Shown: one piece after another, positions 26,972-35,258 of the stretch
How the letters are laid out: every line of letters starts with the position of its first letter
How positions within the stretch are numbered: the stretch's first letter is position 1
DNA from: Spirosoma sp. KUDC1026
GTDB lineage: Bacteria > Bacteroidota > Bacteroidia > Cytophagales > Spirosomataceae
Reading direction: 5' to 3'
Length of the DNA: 64,000 bases
NCBI RefSeq assembly: GCF_013375035.1
Contig: NZ_CP056032.1
Location: 4,276,001-4,340,000, forward strand
Made by a program: the position numbers and the translations under genes
Notes under the pieces: model-generated
Told to the model about the DNA's origin: nothing
The model's input: the letters and a program-made list of their open reading frames with translations, nothing else
Databases searched by the model: none

Positions 26972-27189
26972 ATCGTTGAATCGGTTAATTGCTTATAATA
27001 ACTCGGCAGAATGCAAAAAGTTTGTCCCCAAACTGTAATTAGCCCCCAGTCTGTCAGGCTTTGGTTGGGCTACGTATCTGTTCTGCCTGGTAGCATGAAA
27101 AACCAATCTACTTATACCGGGAAATCGGGTTCTACCTCAATAAATGTTCTTTATTTATGATAAAATTATAAATCAACAAGAAAAAGATA

Positions 27190-27353
27190 GTATCTTGCCA
27201 CCCTAAAACGCGACTGAGTAACACATGTCTGGTAAGCGGAGCCGATTCTTAAGATAGGACCGCCCCTCTGTTGCCTTTCCTTTCGATTTTGGACTTTACT
27301 AGTTGGATAAAGCGTAATGCAGAAAGCGGACCGATACTGTTGGTCCGCTTTTT
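27190..27353 (+). ncRNA. Candidate small RNA with intrinsic terminator
   Basis: No reading frame lies here, yet the segment ends in a strong terminator hairpin. Upstream is a second structured stretch, GCGG...CCGC around TCTTAAGA at about 27237-27264. A terminator about 350 bases past any plus-strand gene start implies its own transcript. No match to tmRNA, SRP RNA or RNase P RNA signatures is seen. The 5' end is a guess. Confidence 0.3.
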
Positions 27354-27354
27354 T
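27324..27354 (+). terminator. Strong intrinsic terminator
   Basis: AAGCGGACC (27324-27332) pairs with GGTCCGCTT (27342-27350) around a nine-base loop and is followed by a run of Ts. There is no coding gene upstream on this strand within the window's non-coding kilobase. Confidence 0.8.
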
Positions 27355-27984
27355 GTTTGTCTTTACCGGTAGGATTCACCGTAATGAGACGGTTTCTGCT
27401 TAGCTACCTTTTCGCTCTCACCCAGCAGCATTTTCTGAACATATCTTCTTTTTTTACCTGGTCAGATTCGTTCTGTCAATCTTTCGTCTCATTTATTTAT
27501 TGATCATTCGTTGTCCAATTTCTCCGTTCCGGAAAGTTGATCTTCCGGACGGCTGTTGCACGAATAAATTACCACGTCATTTTAATGCTATTTTAATTTT
27601 TAAGTTAAAATTATCAATTTAATATAATTACTTAAGACATATAGTTTCTTATTAAAAAATGAATTATCAATATAATATTTTGCTTATTCCATTGCCTCAA
27701 TCTTTATAAGATGTCTATAAAGAAAGAACAATAATATTCTCAACCTTTACTGAAGAAACATACATAGATCAACATAGATAAACAGTCTGAGTATAAACAC
27801 TTAGCAGTCTACTAGAAATAGGCCTATCACTTATTTTGCCCGGAAAGAAAAGCCTTTTAGCTAACGTATATTGCGTATCGTTTTTCCAAATTTTCTTTCA
27901 CAGTAGTAAAATAAAGTCTATTATTACAAGTAGTCCTTTTGTTTGGTTAGTCATGCTTAACATCTCTTTTTCCATCAACTGTTT
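27355..27984. other. AT-rich leader region upstream of susC
   Basis: About 630 bp with no gene, falling to very high AT content around 27570-27800. It should contain the susC promoter and a long 5' leader. I could not place a convincing -33/-7 pair, and no riboswitch class is recognised. The left part of the non-coding stretch (26972-27189) likewise shows no gene. Confidence 0.6.
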
Positions 27985-30900
27985 ATGAGAAAATCTCTAG
28001 TTAGTGTCTTATTCCTGTCACTACTATTTTCGCTCCCTTTGCTGGCGCAAAATGTAGCCATAACAGGACGTGTAACCTCTTCCGATGACGGCTCAGCTTT
28101 ACCAGGAGTGAGTATTGTTATAAAAGGAACAACGCAGGGAACGACAACAGACGCGAATGGCAATTATCAAATTTCAGCAAGCCCAACTGCAACGCTGACG
28201 TTTTCCTTCGTTGGCTTTAAATCACAGGACGTAGCCATCGGCAATCGTACGGCGGTGAATATCTCCCTGCAGAGCGATGCATCAACATTAAATGAAGTGG
28301 TTGTAACCGGCTTTGGTATTCGTCGGACGGAGCGCGAAATAGGTACGTCAGTCTCCCGACTGAACAGCGCTCAAATTAACCAGGCAGCCCCGGTAAACAT
28401 TGCCAATGGCCTGACGGGCAAGGTAGCTGGTCTACAGATTAACCTAACCAACAACGCCGTAGGCGCTACGCCACGGTTAACCATTCGCGGGAACCGCTCT
28501 TTTCTGGGTAACAACCAGGCGTTACTGGTAGTCGATGGTGCGCTGACCGATATTAGCTACCTGAACTCGATCAACCCCAACGATATAGAGAGCACTAACA
28601 TCCTGAAAGGACCCAGCGCGGCTGCCCTGTACGGCTCCGATGCCTCGAATGGGGTGTTGGTTGTTACAACTAAACGTGGAACGACAACCAATCGTCCTCA
28701 GATTACGTATTCCAATAATACTCAGTTCGAAAGCGTCTCCTACATGCCGACGCTGCAAAATTCGTACGGATCGAACGGAGGTGAAGGTGCTCCTTTTCTA
28801 AATGCAAACGGACAGCGGCTGTATGTACCTTTCGAAAACCAGCAGTTTGGCCCGGCCTATGATGGTTCGACACAACCATTGGGATATGGCGTACAGGTTC
28901 GCAATCCCGACGGTTCGCTTTCGCTCGATACGCTCCAAGTTCCCTATGCGGCTCTTGCTAAGGATCCACGCCGGGCTTTCTTCCGGACGGGTTCTACGGT
29001 ACAACATGACCTCTCCTACCGAGTTGGTGATGCCCTGAATTTTTTTGGGTTAGGTTTGCAGCGCGTTGATCAACGGGGTATCGTTCCCAACGATCGCTAC
29101 AGCCGGACGAATATTCTGATTAACGGCGGACGCAACTTCAACAAGTTTACGGCAACTGCTAAGGCAAACTTCACCTACGAGAACACCAACGTTGAGAATG
29201 GCGATTTTGGCCAGGGACGCCCAGTTTACTGGAACCTGCTGAATCAGCCCGCTCATGCTCCCCTCACAGATCCGCGTATTTCAGACATTACGTCTCCATA
29301 CGGTGACGTAAACGGCTACTTTAACGCTTATTACCCTAACCCGTGGTGGCAGGTAACTGGTGACAATTCACGTCAGCTTACCAACAAATATTCGTTCCAG
29401 GGCTATACCGACGTAGCTTACCAAGTTAAGGATTGGTTTAACGTTCTGTATCGTGTTTCCGGACAGGTCTCGAATGAGCAGTATAAAGCGCACCGGGCCG
29501 ACGTATCCTTTAGCGACTATGCCCTTGGCGACCCCTGGGGAGCTGGTAACATTGCATCATCAGTTCAGCGTCGGAGTGGTACGGTTACTGATCGTACGGA
29601 CACACGGACACGTTTTACAGGCGACCTGCTGATTACGATCGACCCCAAATTCGGTGACTTCACCACCAAATTAATTCTGGGGCAGCAAACCCGGATGGAT
29701 TACCGTCGCTACACCTACGCGAATGCGGCAGCGCTGGTTGTCCCGGGCGTTTACAATATTAACAACCGATTGGGTCAGGCAACCGTAGATGAGTTTTATC
29801 GGCAGAGCCGACTGATTGGTGCGTTTGGCGATCTGACGCTGGGATATAAAAACTTTCTGTTCTTACACGCTACGGGTCGGAATGACTGGAGTTCGCTGCT
29901 GGGAGCCGACAACCGTTCGTTCTTCTACCCCAGTGTTGATGCTTCGCTTGTCGTGACCGATGCTATTGAATCGCTGAAAAACGGGAATGCGCTGACTTAC
30001 CTGAAAATTCGGGGCGGTGTTGCAAAAGCCGGTAACGTAAACGTAGCGGCTTATCAGTTGCAGAATGTGTTTAACCCAGGCACCGGCTTCCCCTTCGGTA
30101 GCCAGCCGGGTTTTGAACTGGGTAATACGCAGAATGACCCGAATCTAAAACCAGAGTTCACGACCAACCGCGAAGTTGGGGTTGAAGTTGGTTTGTTCGA
30201 CCGGGTGAATCTGGAAGCGGTGTATTACAACACGACAACGATCAACCAGACGGTTCCTATTCAGATCTCGCGCACAACGGGCTATACGTCGGCGCTGATC
30301 AATACGGGTTCGATGGAGAACAGCGGGGTTGAGCTGGAATTACGTACCCTCCGTCCCATCGTTCGGGCAGGCAACTTCACCTGGAATCTGAATGCGAACT
30401 ACACATATCTGAACAACAAAGTAACGTCGGTATACGGCGATCTGGATCGGATCAACATTCCACTGAGCGATGGTACGGGTTCATCGGTTTACGCGGCTGT
30501 TAATCAGGCGTACCCAGCCTTATACGTAACTGATATTCAGCGTGTTTCCGACCAGAATAGCCCCTATTATGGTCAACCGATCGTAAATCCGACAACGGGC
30601 TATCCTATCCTGGATGCTAACATCAAGTATTTCGGAACAACCCAGCCCCGTCACCGTTTTGGTCTGACCAACACGTTTGGTTATAAAGATTTCACGCTGA
30701 CGGCGGTGGTTGAATACCGCGGTGGTAACGTTATCAATAACGCCATTGGGAACGCGCTTGAGTTTACGGGTGCCGGTATCCGGTCTACCTACAATGGCCG
30801 TCAGAATTTCATCTATCCAAATTCGGTTATTCAGAATGCCGATGGATCGTATTCGCAAAACACCAGCGTTTCGACTCGCGATGGCAATCTGGAATTCTGG

Positions 30901-31197
30901 ACAAACTCGGGTTACCATAATGCCGGTTCCAGTTATATAACCAGCGCTGCGTTCTGGAAACTTCGCGAAGTGGTGCTGGGCTACGACGTACCAGCTACGG
31001 TTCTGAGCAAACTGAAAATCTTCCGGGCGCTGAACGTTGCGCTAACGGGCCGGAACCTGTTTATGCTGCGTCCCAAAACCAACGTTTTCACCGATCCGGA
31101 ATTTTCGCTGGACAATAGTAACGCACAAGGTACCACAAACGAATACCAGACTCCGCCTACACGGTTCTACGGTTTCCGGGTAAGTGTTGGGTTCTAA
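27985..31197 (+). CDS. SusC/RagA-family TonB-linked outer membrane protein
   Basis: 1070 residues. The signal peptide ends around LLAQ (residue 21). A carboxypeptidase-D-like regulatory domain follows (about 24-105, ITGRVTSSDDGSALPGVSI), then the TonB box region LNEVVVTGFG, the plug (about 120-230, with LTIRGNRSFLG and DASNGVLVVTTKRG) and a 22-strand barrel ending FYGFRVSVGF. It imports glycan fragments or other large ligands with TonB energy, together with the SusD lipoprotein encoded next. No sigma/anti-sigma pair or hybrid sensor is adjacent, so the substrate and control are not evident. Confidence 0.96.
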   Translation: MRKSLVSVLFLSLLFSLPLLAQNVAITGRVTSSDDGSALPGVSIVIKGTTQGTTTDANGNYQISASPTATLTFSFVGFKSQDVAIGNRTAVNISLQSDASTLNEVVVTGFGIRRTEREIGTSVSRLNSAQINQAAPVNIANGLTGKVAGLQINLTNNAVGATPRLTIRGNRSFLGNNQALLVVDGALTDISYLNSINPNDIESTNILKGPSAAALYGSDASNGVLVVTTKRGTTTNRPQITYSNNTQFESVSYMPTLQNSYGSNGGEGAPFLNANGQRLYVPFENQQFGPAYDGSTQPLGYGVQVRNPDGSLSLDTLQVPYAALAKDPRRAFFRTGSTVQHDLSYRVGDALNFFGLGLQRVDQRGIVPNDRYSRTNILINGGRNFNKFTATAKANFTYENTNVENGDFGQGRPVYWNLLNQPAHAPLTDPRISDITSPYGDVNGYFNAYYPNPWWQVTGDNSRQLTNKYSFQGYTDVAYQVKDWFNVLYRVSGQVSNEQYKAHRADVSFSDYALGDPWGAGNIASSVQRRSGTVTDRTDTRTRFTGDLLITIDPKFGDFTTKLILGQQTRMDYRRYTYANAAALVVPGVYNINNRLGQATVDEFYRQSRLIGAFGDLTLGYKNFLFLHATGRNDWSSLLGADNRSFFYPSVDASLVVTDAIESLKNGNALTYLKIRGGVAKAGNVNVAAYQLQNVFNPGTGFPFGSQPGFELGNTQNDPNLKPEFTTNREVGVEVGLFDRVNLEAVYYNTTTINQTVPIQISRTTGYTSALINTGSMENSGVELELRTLRPIVRAGNFTWNLNANYTYLNNKVTSVYGDLDRINIPLSDGTGSSVYAAVNQAYPALYVTDIQRVSDQNSPYYGQPIVNPTTGYPILDANIKYFGTTQPRHRFGLTNTFGYKDFTLTAVVEYRGGNVINNAIGNALEFTGAGIRSTYNGRQNFIYPNSVIQNADGSYSQNTSVSTRDGNLEFWTNSGYHNAGSSYITSAAFWKLREVVLGYDVPATVLSKLKIFRALNVALTGRNLFMLRPKTNVFTDPEFSLDNSNAQGTTNEYQTPPTRFYGFRVSVGF

Positions 31198-31216
31198 TTC
31201 TAATCAGCAACAGACA

Positions 31217-32716
31217 ATGTTTAACATAAAGAAAATAACGGTTGGGGTACTGGTAGCACTGCTCGTCGTGACGTCAGGCTGTAAAGAATTCCTCGATATC
31301 AATAATAACCCGAACCAGGTGACGGCCGCCACGCCCGAACTGGTTCTGCCTGATGCGCTGGCGGCTTCGGCTCGGTACATCCAAACCAGCTTTCCATTTC
31401 TAAATCTGTGGATGGGCTACTGGAACTGGAGTGGTAACTACTCGATTGGTACGTCAGATAAGAACTACCAGTTCACCAACTCGTTTGGATCTGGTATTTG
31501 GGACAATGCGTACCTCAATCTGAAGAACTACAACTACATCGACACGCAGGGAGCCGAATTAAACCAGCCGGTGCTGCAGGGAATGGCTAAGATTATGAAG
31601 GCGCTGCACTTTCAGATCCTGGTCGATACCTACGGCAACATTCCGTATACTGAAGCCCTCGCCGGCGTTTCAACGGCCTCGCCGAAGTACGACGATCAGG
31701 TAGCGGTTTACGAAGATCTGTTCAATCAGATTGATGCGGGTCTGGCTTTGTTTGATCAGGCTGACCAGCTGGCCGATCAGGGCGCTACGGTGTTGAATCC
31801 AGGCACGAACGATATTATGTTTCATGGCGACCTGGACCTGTGGCGGGAATTTGCCAACACGCTGAAACTACGGATGCTGCTGCGGCAGTCCGAAAAATCG
31901 GACCGGCAGTCGTTCATCCAGGCGCAGCTGACCAAAATAAAGGCGTCGGGCTATGGTTTTCTGGGAGCTGGCGAAAGCGCTACGGTAAACCCAGGGTACA
32001 CGAACTCAACGAACCAGCAGAATCCATTTTTTGGAAACTACGGCGAGACGGTAACGGGAACACCTACCGAGCTGAACAACCAGTACAAAGCCAATAAATA
32101 CGGGGTTGATTTCTATCAGACCACCAATGATCCACGACTCGGCCGGTACTACTACCCAGTTGGCGGTACGGGAACGACGTTCAACGCTACGTACTTCGGC
32201 ACCATTGCTCCAGTAGTCAACAGCCTGGTATCGGCCATCGGCCCTGCCCTGCTGGATGATGCCAGTCAGGACGCCGTTATTCTATCATCGCACGAGTCGT
32301 TGTTCTTACAGGCCGAAGCTGCCCAGCGCGGCTGGATCACGGGTACGCCCAAAACGCTGTATCAGTCTGCAATCTCGGAGTCGTTTATTAACGTGGGACT
32401 TACCGCAGCGCAGGCAACAACGTACTACTCGCAGGCAGTTAATAACGTTGGCTTCGACGCATCGACGAACAAAATCGAGGCTATCATCACGCAGAAATGG
32501 GCGTCGCTGAACGGTTTCTCTCCTTTCGAATCCTGGTCGGACTACCGGCGGCTGGGTTATCCTAACGTACCTATCTCGCAGGACCCAAGTACCTCAATCA
32601 AACAGATTCCAGTTCGATTGCTGTATCCGCAAAGCGAATACAACTATAATGCAGCGAATGTGAACGCACAGGGTACAGTAAGCCAGTTTACAACGAAGAT
32701 TTTCTGGGAGAAATAA
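31217..32716 (+). CDS. SusD/RagB-like nutrient-binding outer membrane lipoprotein (SusD-like_2 type)
   Basis: 499 residues from the ATG at 31217, with a basic start (MFNIKKITV) and the lipobox LVVTSGC at about residue 22. The mature N-terminus KEFLDINNNPNQ is typical of the SusD_2 subgroup. A TPR-like alpha-helical body follows, with conserved stretches NYNYID, ILVDTYGNIPYTEA and the closing WASLNGFSPFESWSDYRRLG. It caps the SusC barrel and binds ligand at the surface. It starts 19 bases after susC stops. Confidence 0.95.
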   Translation: MFNIKKITVGVLVALLVVTSGCKEFLDINNNPNQVTAATPELVLPDALAASARYIQTSFPFLNLWMGYWNWSGNYSIGTSDKNYQFTNSFGSGIWDNAYLNLKNYNYIDTQGAELNQPVLQGMAKIMKALHFQILVDTYGNIPYTEALAGVSTASPKYDDQVAVYEDLFNQIDAGLALFDQADQLADQGATVLNPGTNDIMFHGDLDLWREFANTLKLRMLLRQSEKSDRQSFIQAQLTKIKASGYGFLGAGESATVNPGYTNSTNQQNPFFGNYGETVTGTPTELNNQYKANKYGVDFYQTTNDPRLGRYYYPVGGTGTTFNATYFGTIAPVVNSLVSAIGPALLDDASQDAVILSSHESLFLQAEAAQRGWITGTPKTLYQSAISESFINVGLTAAQATTYYSQAVNNVGFDASTNKIEAIITQKWASLNGFSPFESWSDYRRLGYPNVPISQDPSTSIKQIPVRLLYPQSEYNYNAANVNAQGTVSQFTTKIFWEK

Positions 32717-32740
32717 GCGATTAAACCGAAAGACACAATC

Positions 32741-33559
32741 ATGAAAAAATATCTATACGTTGTCTTCGCAGCGGGTCTGACGGCTAGTCTGAGCTCCTGC
32801 CTGAACGACGACGAACACTACGTTGATTTTAAGAATGTGGGCGCTATTGCCGAAATTCCTTCGTCGGCGTTTTATGGTCGTGAGGATGCCCGCAGTTACC
32901 TGAAAGTAACAGCCGTTGTCGATTCATTTGACGTAAACATTGCTTCTCCGGACGTACCGACGCAGGACACGCAGGTAACGCTGGCAGTCGATCAGAGCGC
33001 CCTGACCGGCACTGCGTATACAATACTGCCTTCGTCCCTGTTTCAGTTGATTACACCCACTGTAACGGTTAAGGCTGGTTCGCGGCTAGCCTCGGTGAAG
33101 TACCAATTGAATACGTCGTCGCTGACGTTCAAGGATAACTACGCGTTGCCTGTGGTTATTAAATCAGCGACAAACGGTGTAACAGTCAGCAGTAATTACG
33201 GCACCAAGATCGTTGCCATTAAACTGCGTAACAACTATGAGGGTACGTACCAGTCAACGGGTACGTTCGCTCACCCTACGGCGGGCACCCGGGCTATCAA
33301 CCGGACCAAAACGCTGAGCAGTATTGACGAAACAACCAGTCAGACTGAATACGCTGATTTAGGAACTGCAGCTCAGATGTGGCTGACCATCAACGCGGAC
33401 AACACCGTCACGATCACGCCCAAAGGGACGGCTTCGGCAACGGTACAAACCGGCGTTAACAAGTACGATCCGGCTACCCGCACTTTTACGCTGAGCTACC
33501 AATATGCTGGCTCGGGCGGTAACCGGATTATTAACGAAACCATTCGCCGGACTAACTAG
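32741..33559 (+). CDS. DUF1735-type surface lipoprotein
   Basis: 272 residues. Signal peptide with the lipobox LSSC at about residue 20, followed by LNDDEHYVDF. The N-terminal DUF1735/BT_3987-like beta domain includes VTLAVDQSALTGTAYTILP and SSLTFKDNYALPVVI. A C-terminal lipocalin-like sheet follows from NNYEGTYQSTGTF. Such lipoproteins are the third component of many SusCD loci and likely bind glycan at the surface. It lies 24 bases after susD and is followed by a strong terminator, closing the operon. Confidence 0.9.
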   Translation: MKKYLYVVFAAGLTASLSSCLNDDEHYVDFKNVGAIAEIPSSAFYGREDARSYLKVTAVVDSFDVNIASPDVPTQDTQVTLAVDQSALTGTAYTILPSSLFQLITPTVTVKAGSRLASVKYQLNTSSLTFKDNYALPVVIKSATNGVTVSSNYGTKIVAIKLRNNYEGTYQSTGTFAHPTAGTRAINRTKTLSSIDETTSQTEYADLGTAAQMWLTINADNTVTITPKGTASATVQTGVNKYDPATRTFTLSYQYAGSGGNRIINETIRRTN

Positions 33560-33577
33560 ACCGATGAAACCCCAAAA

Positions 33578-33613
33578 ACAAAAAAGCAGCTCTGCTCAGA
33601 GCTGCTTTTTTGT
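33578..33613. terminator. Bidirectional terminator after the SusCD operon
   Basis: ACAAAAAAGCAGCTCT (33578-33593) pairs perfectly with AGAGCTGCTTTTTTGT (33598-33613) around a four-base loop. A-run and T-run flank the GC core, so it can work for the plus-strand operon and for the minus-strand GH130 gene ending at 33633. Confidence 0.92.
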
Positions 33614-33632
33614 TTGTACTACCCTTCCGTAG

Positions 33633-35120
33633 CTATTCAGTTACACTTTCAACAGCTTCCGGCTTTTTCTTTCCGGTTAGTTCTGCCAGTAGCTCGTCGA
33701 CATTGACCGTTGCAAAGCTGCTGGCGTAATCAGCCATGGCGTAGGGAATGATCAAATCCCGCCCACTAATCAGGCCACCGCAGCTATACACTACGTTTGG
33801 CACGTAGCCCTCCCGCTCGTTTTCGTCGGGGCTCAGAATGGGTTCGGTTGTCCGGCCAATAACTTTGCTCGGGTCGTTCAGGTCCAGTAGGAAAGCGCCC
33901 ACGGCATATTTCCGCATGGGACCAACACCGTGGCTCAGCACCAGCCAGCCCTCTTCCGTTTCGATAGGCGACCCGCAGTTGCCGAGTTGCACGTACTCCC
34001 AGTGGTACGTCGGCTTCACGATCAGTTCTTTGGTCTGCCAGAAATATAGATCATCAGAGTACATCAGATAGATATTCTCTCCGTCCTGACGGGAGATCAT
34101 GACATATTTGCCGTTAATCTTCCGGGGGAACAAGGCCATCCCTTTATTCGACACTTCGGCTCCGTTCAGCGTACTGACGCTGAAATGCGTGAAATCCTTG
34201 GTTTCGAGCAGCTGCGGAAACGTTACCCGACCGTTGTAAGCAGTGTACGTAGCGTAGTACGTAACGTCCCCGTTGTCGTCGGTGAACTGCACAAAGCGGG
34301 CATCTTCAATACCGTTCGTTTCGTTGGGCGATGTCGGGAAGATGCAGCGCTCGTCCAGACTTTGGTCTTCGTCGAAGTGAATTTCGTAGTTTGACTTGGC
34401 CAGCGCCAGCAGTCCGCTGGCAATGGTATCGTATTCGGCGTTATAGCGATACTGCGCCAGCACGCGTTTGATCTGCTGCTCCAGCTCCGACAGGCTGAAC
34501 TCTTCGCTCAGTCCCGTCATCATTTTCTCCTGGATACTGTTCTCCAGGCGCAGTTCGTAGAGCTTCCGCTCGAACTGGGTACGGTTGAACCGGTGATTGG
34601 GAACAATGTCTGGCGCGGTAACGTAACGCGAAGGTTTGCGAAGCACAATCTTTCCTTCTTCGTCAATGTAACCCATCCGGAACGAAATGGACGATACGTG
34701 TCCTTCACCCGTAGCCCGCAGACTCAGCACGAACCGTTTGTAGCCGGGGGGCACGTTCGTCTGATCGGGGTGCCATACCATCGACGGGTTAAACAGGGCC
34801 GCCGATTCAAGCGAATACTCCATCGTGAAATACGCCCCGAGCAGGAGCTGTCGATCGGGAGACTGGGTTTCGTCGGTCAGCAGGTGTGGTTTGATCTGCT
34901 CGAAGCGCTGGAGTAGAAACCGCTCGAGCTTGTAATGCCGCCCACCAAACTCACGGATCACTTCATCAAGTTTGGCCGCGGCTTCAGCGTCGGTCATGGC
35001 GTTGACGCGGGCAATAATTTTCAGTGTGCGCGTGGTGCTGCCCAGATCAAATGGCCGGAACAAAACCCGGGTTGGGTCGGGCCGGAGTACGATACCGGTG
35101 CGTGTTGCTTTAAGACTCAT
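33633..35120 (-). CDS. Glycoside hydrolase/phosphorylase family 130
   Basis: 495 residues, cytoplasmic (no signal). The C-terminal half is a five-bladed propeller of the GH130 type, with the catalytic aspartate region NGIEDARF, then SNKGMALFPRKINGKY and ISRQDGENIYLMYSDD, and the late GNCGSPIETEEGW and LSHGVGPMRKYAVGA. A long N-terminal part (about 1-240) precedes the blades. Characterised GH130 enzymes are mostly beta-mannoside phosphorylases or hydrolases; the exact substrate is not deducible here. It is followed downstream by the SusCD terminator and preceded by a GT4 gene on the same strand, and probably shares a pathway with it. Confidence 0.9.
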   Translation of the reverse strand: MSLKATRTGIVLRPDPTRVLFRPFDLGSTTRTLKIIARVNAMTDAEAAAKLDEVIREFGGRHYKLERFLLQRFEQIKPHLLTDETQSPDRQLLLGAYFTMEYSLESAALFNPSMVWHPDQTNVPPGYKRFVLSLRATGEGHVSSISFRMGYIDEEGKIVLRKPSRYVTAPDIVPNHRFNRTQFERKLYELRLENSIQEKMMTGLSEEFSLSELEQQIKRVLAQYRYNAEYDTIASGLLALAKSNYEIHFDEDQSLDERCIFPTSPNETNGIEDARFVQFTDDNGDVTYYATYTAYNGRVTFPQLLETKDFTHFSVSTLNGAEVSNKGMALFPRKINGKYVMISRQDGENIYLMYSDDLYFWQTKELIVKPTYHWEYVQLGNCGSPIETEEGWLVLSHGVGPMRKYAVGAFLLDLNDPSKVIGRTTEPILSPDENEREGYVPNVVYSCGGLISGRDLIIPYAMADYASSFATVNVDELLAELTGKKKPEAVESVTE

Positions 35121-35258
35121 AAATATTCAGGTACGGTGTAACTGCAAGCTAGAACGGTGAAGACGCTGAAAACAAGATGACAGTTCACGAATTGACTGCA
35201 AATTGTTGTCAACGTCTTCCTGTCTGTCCGCATCGGACAGTTTATTAAGTAGCCGGGC

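Noticed and set aside
27190..27353. Assignment of the candidate small RNA to 6S, tmRNA, SRP or RNase P RNA
   Set aside because: None of the conserved sequence blocks of these RNAs could be found on either strand.
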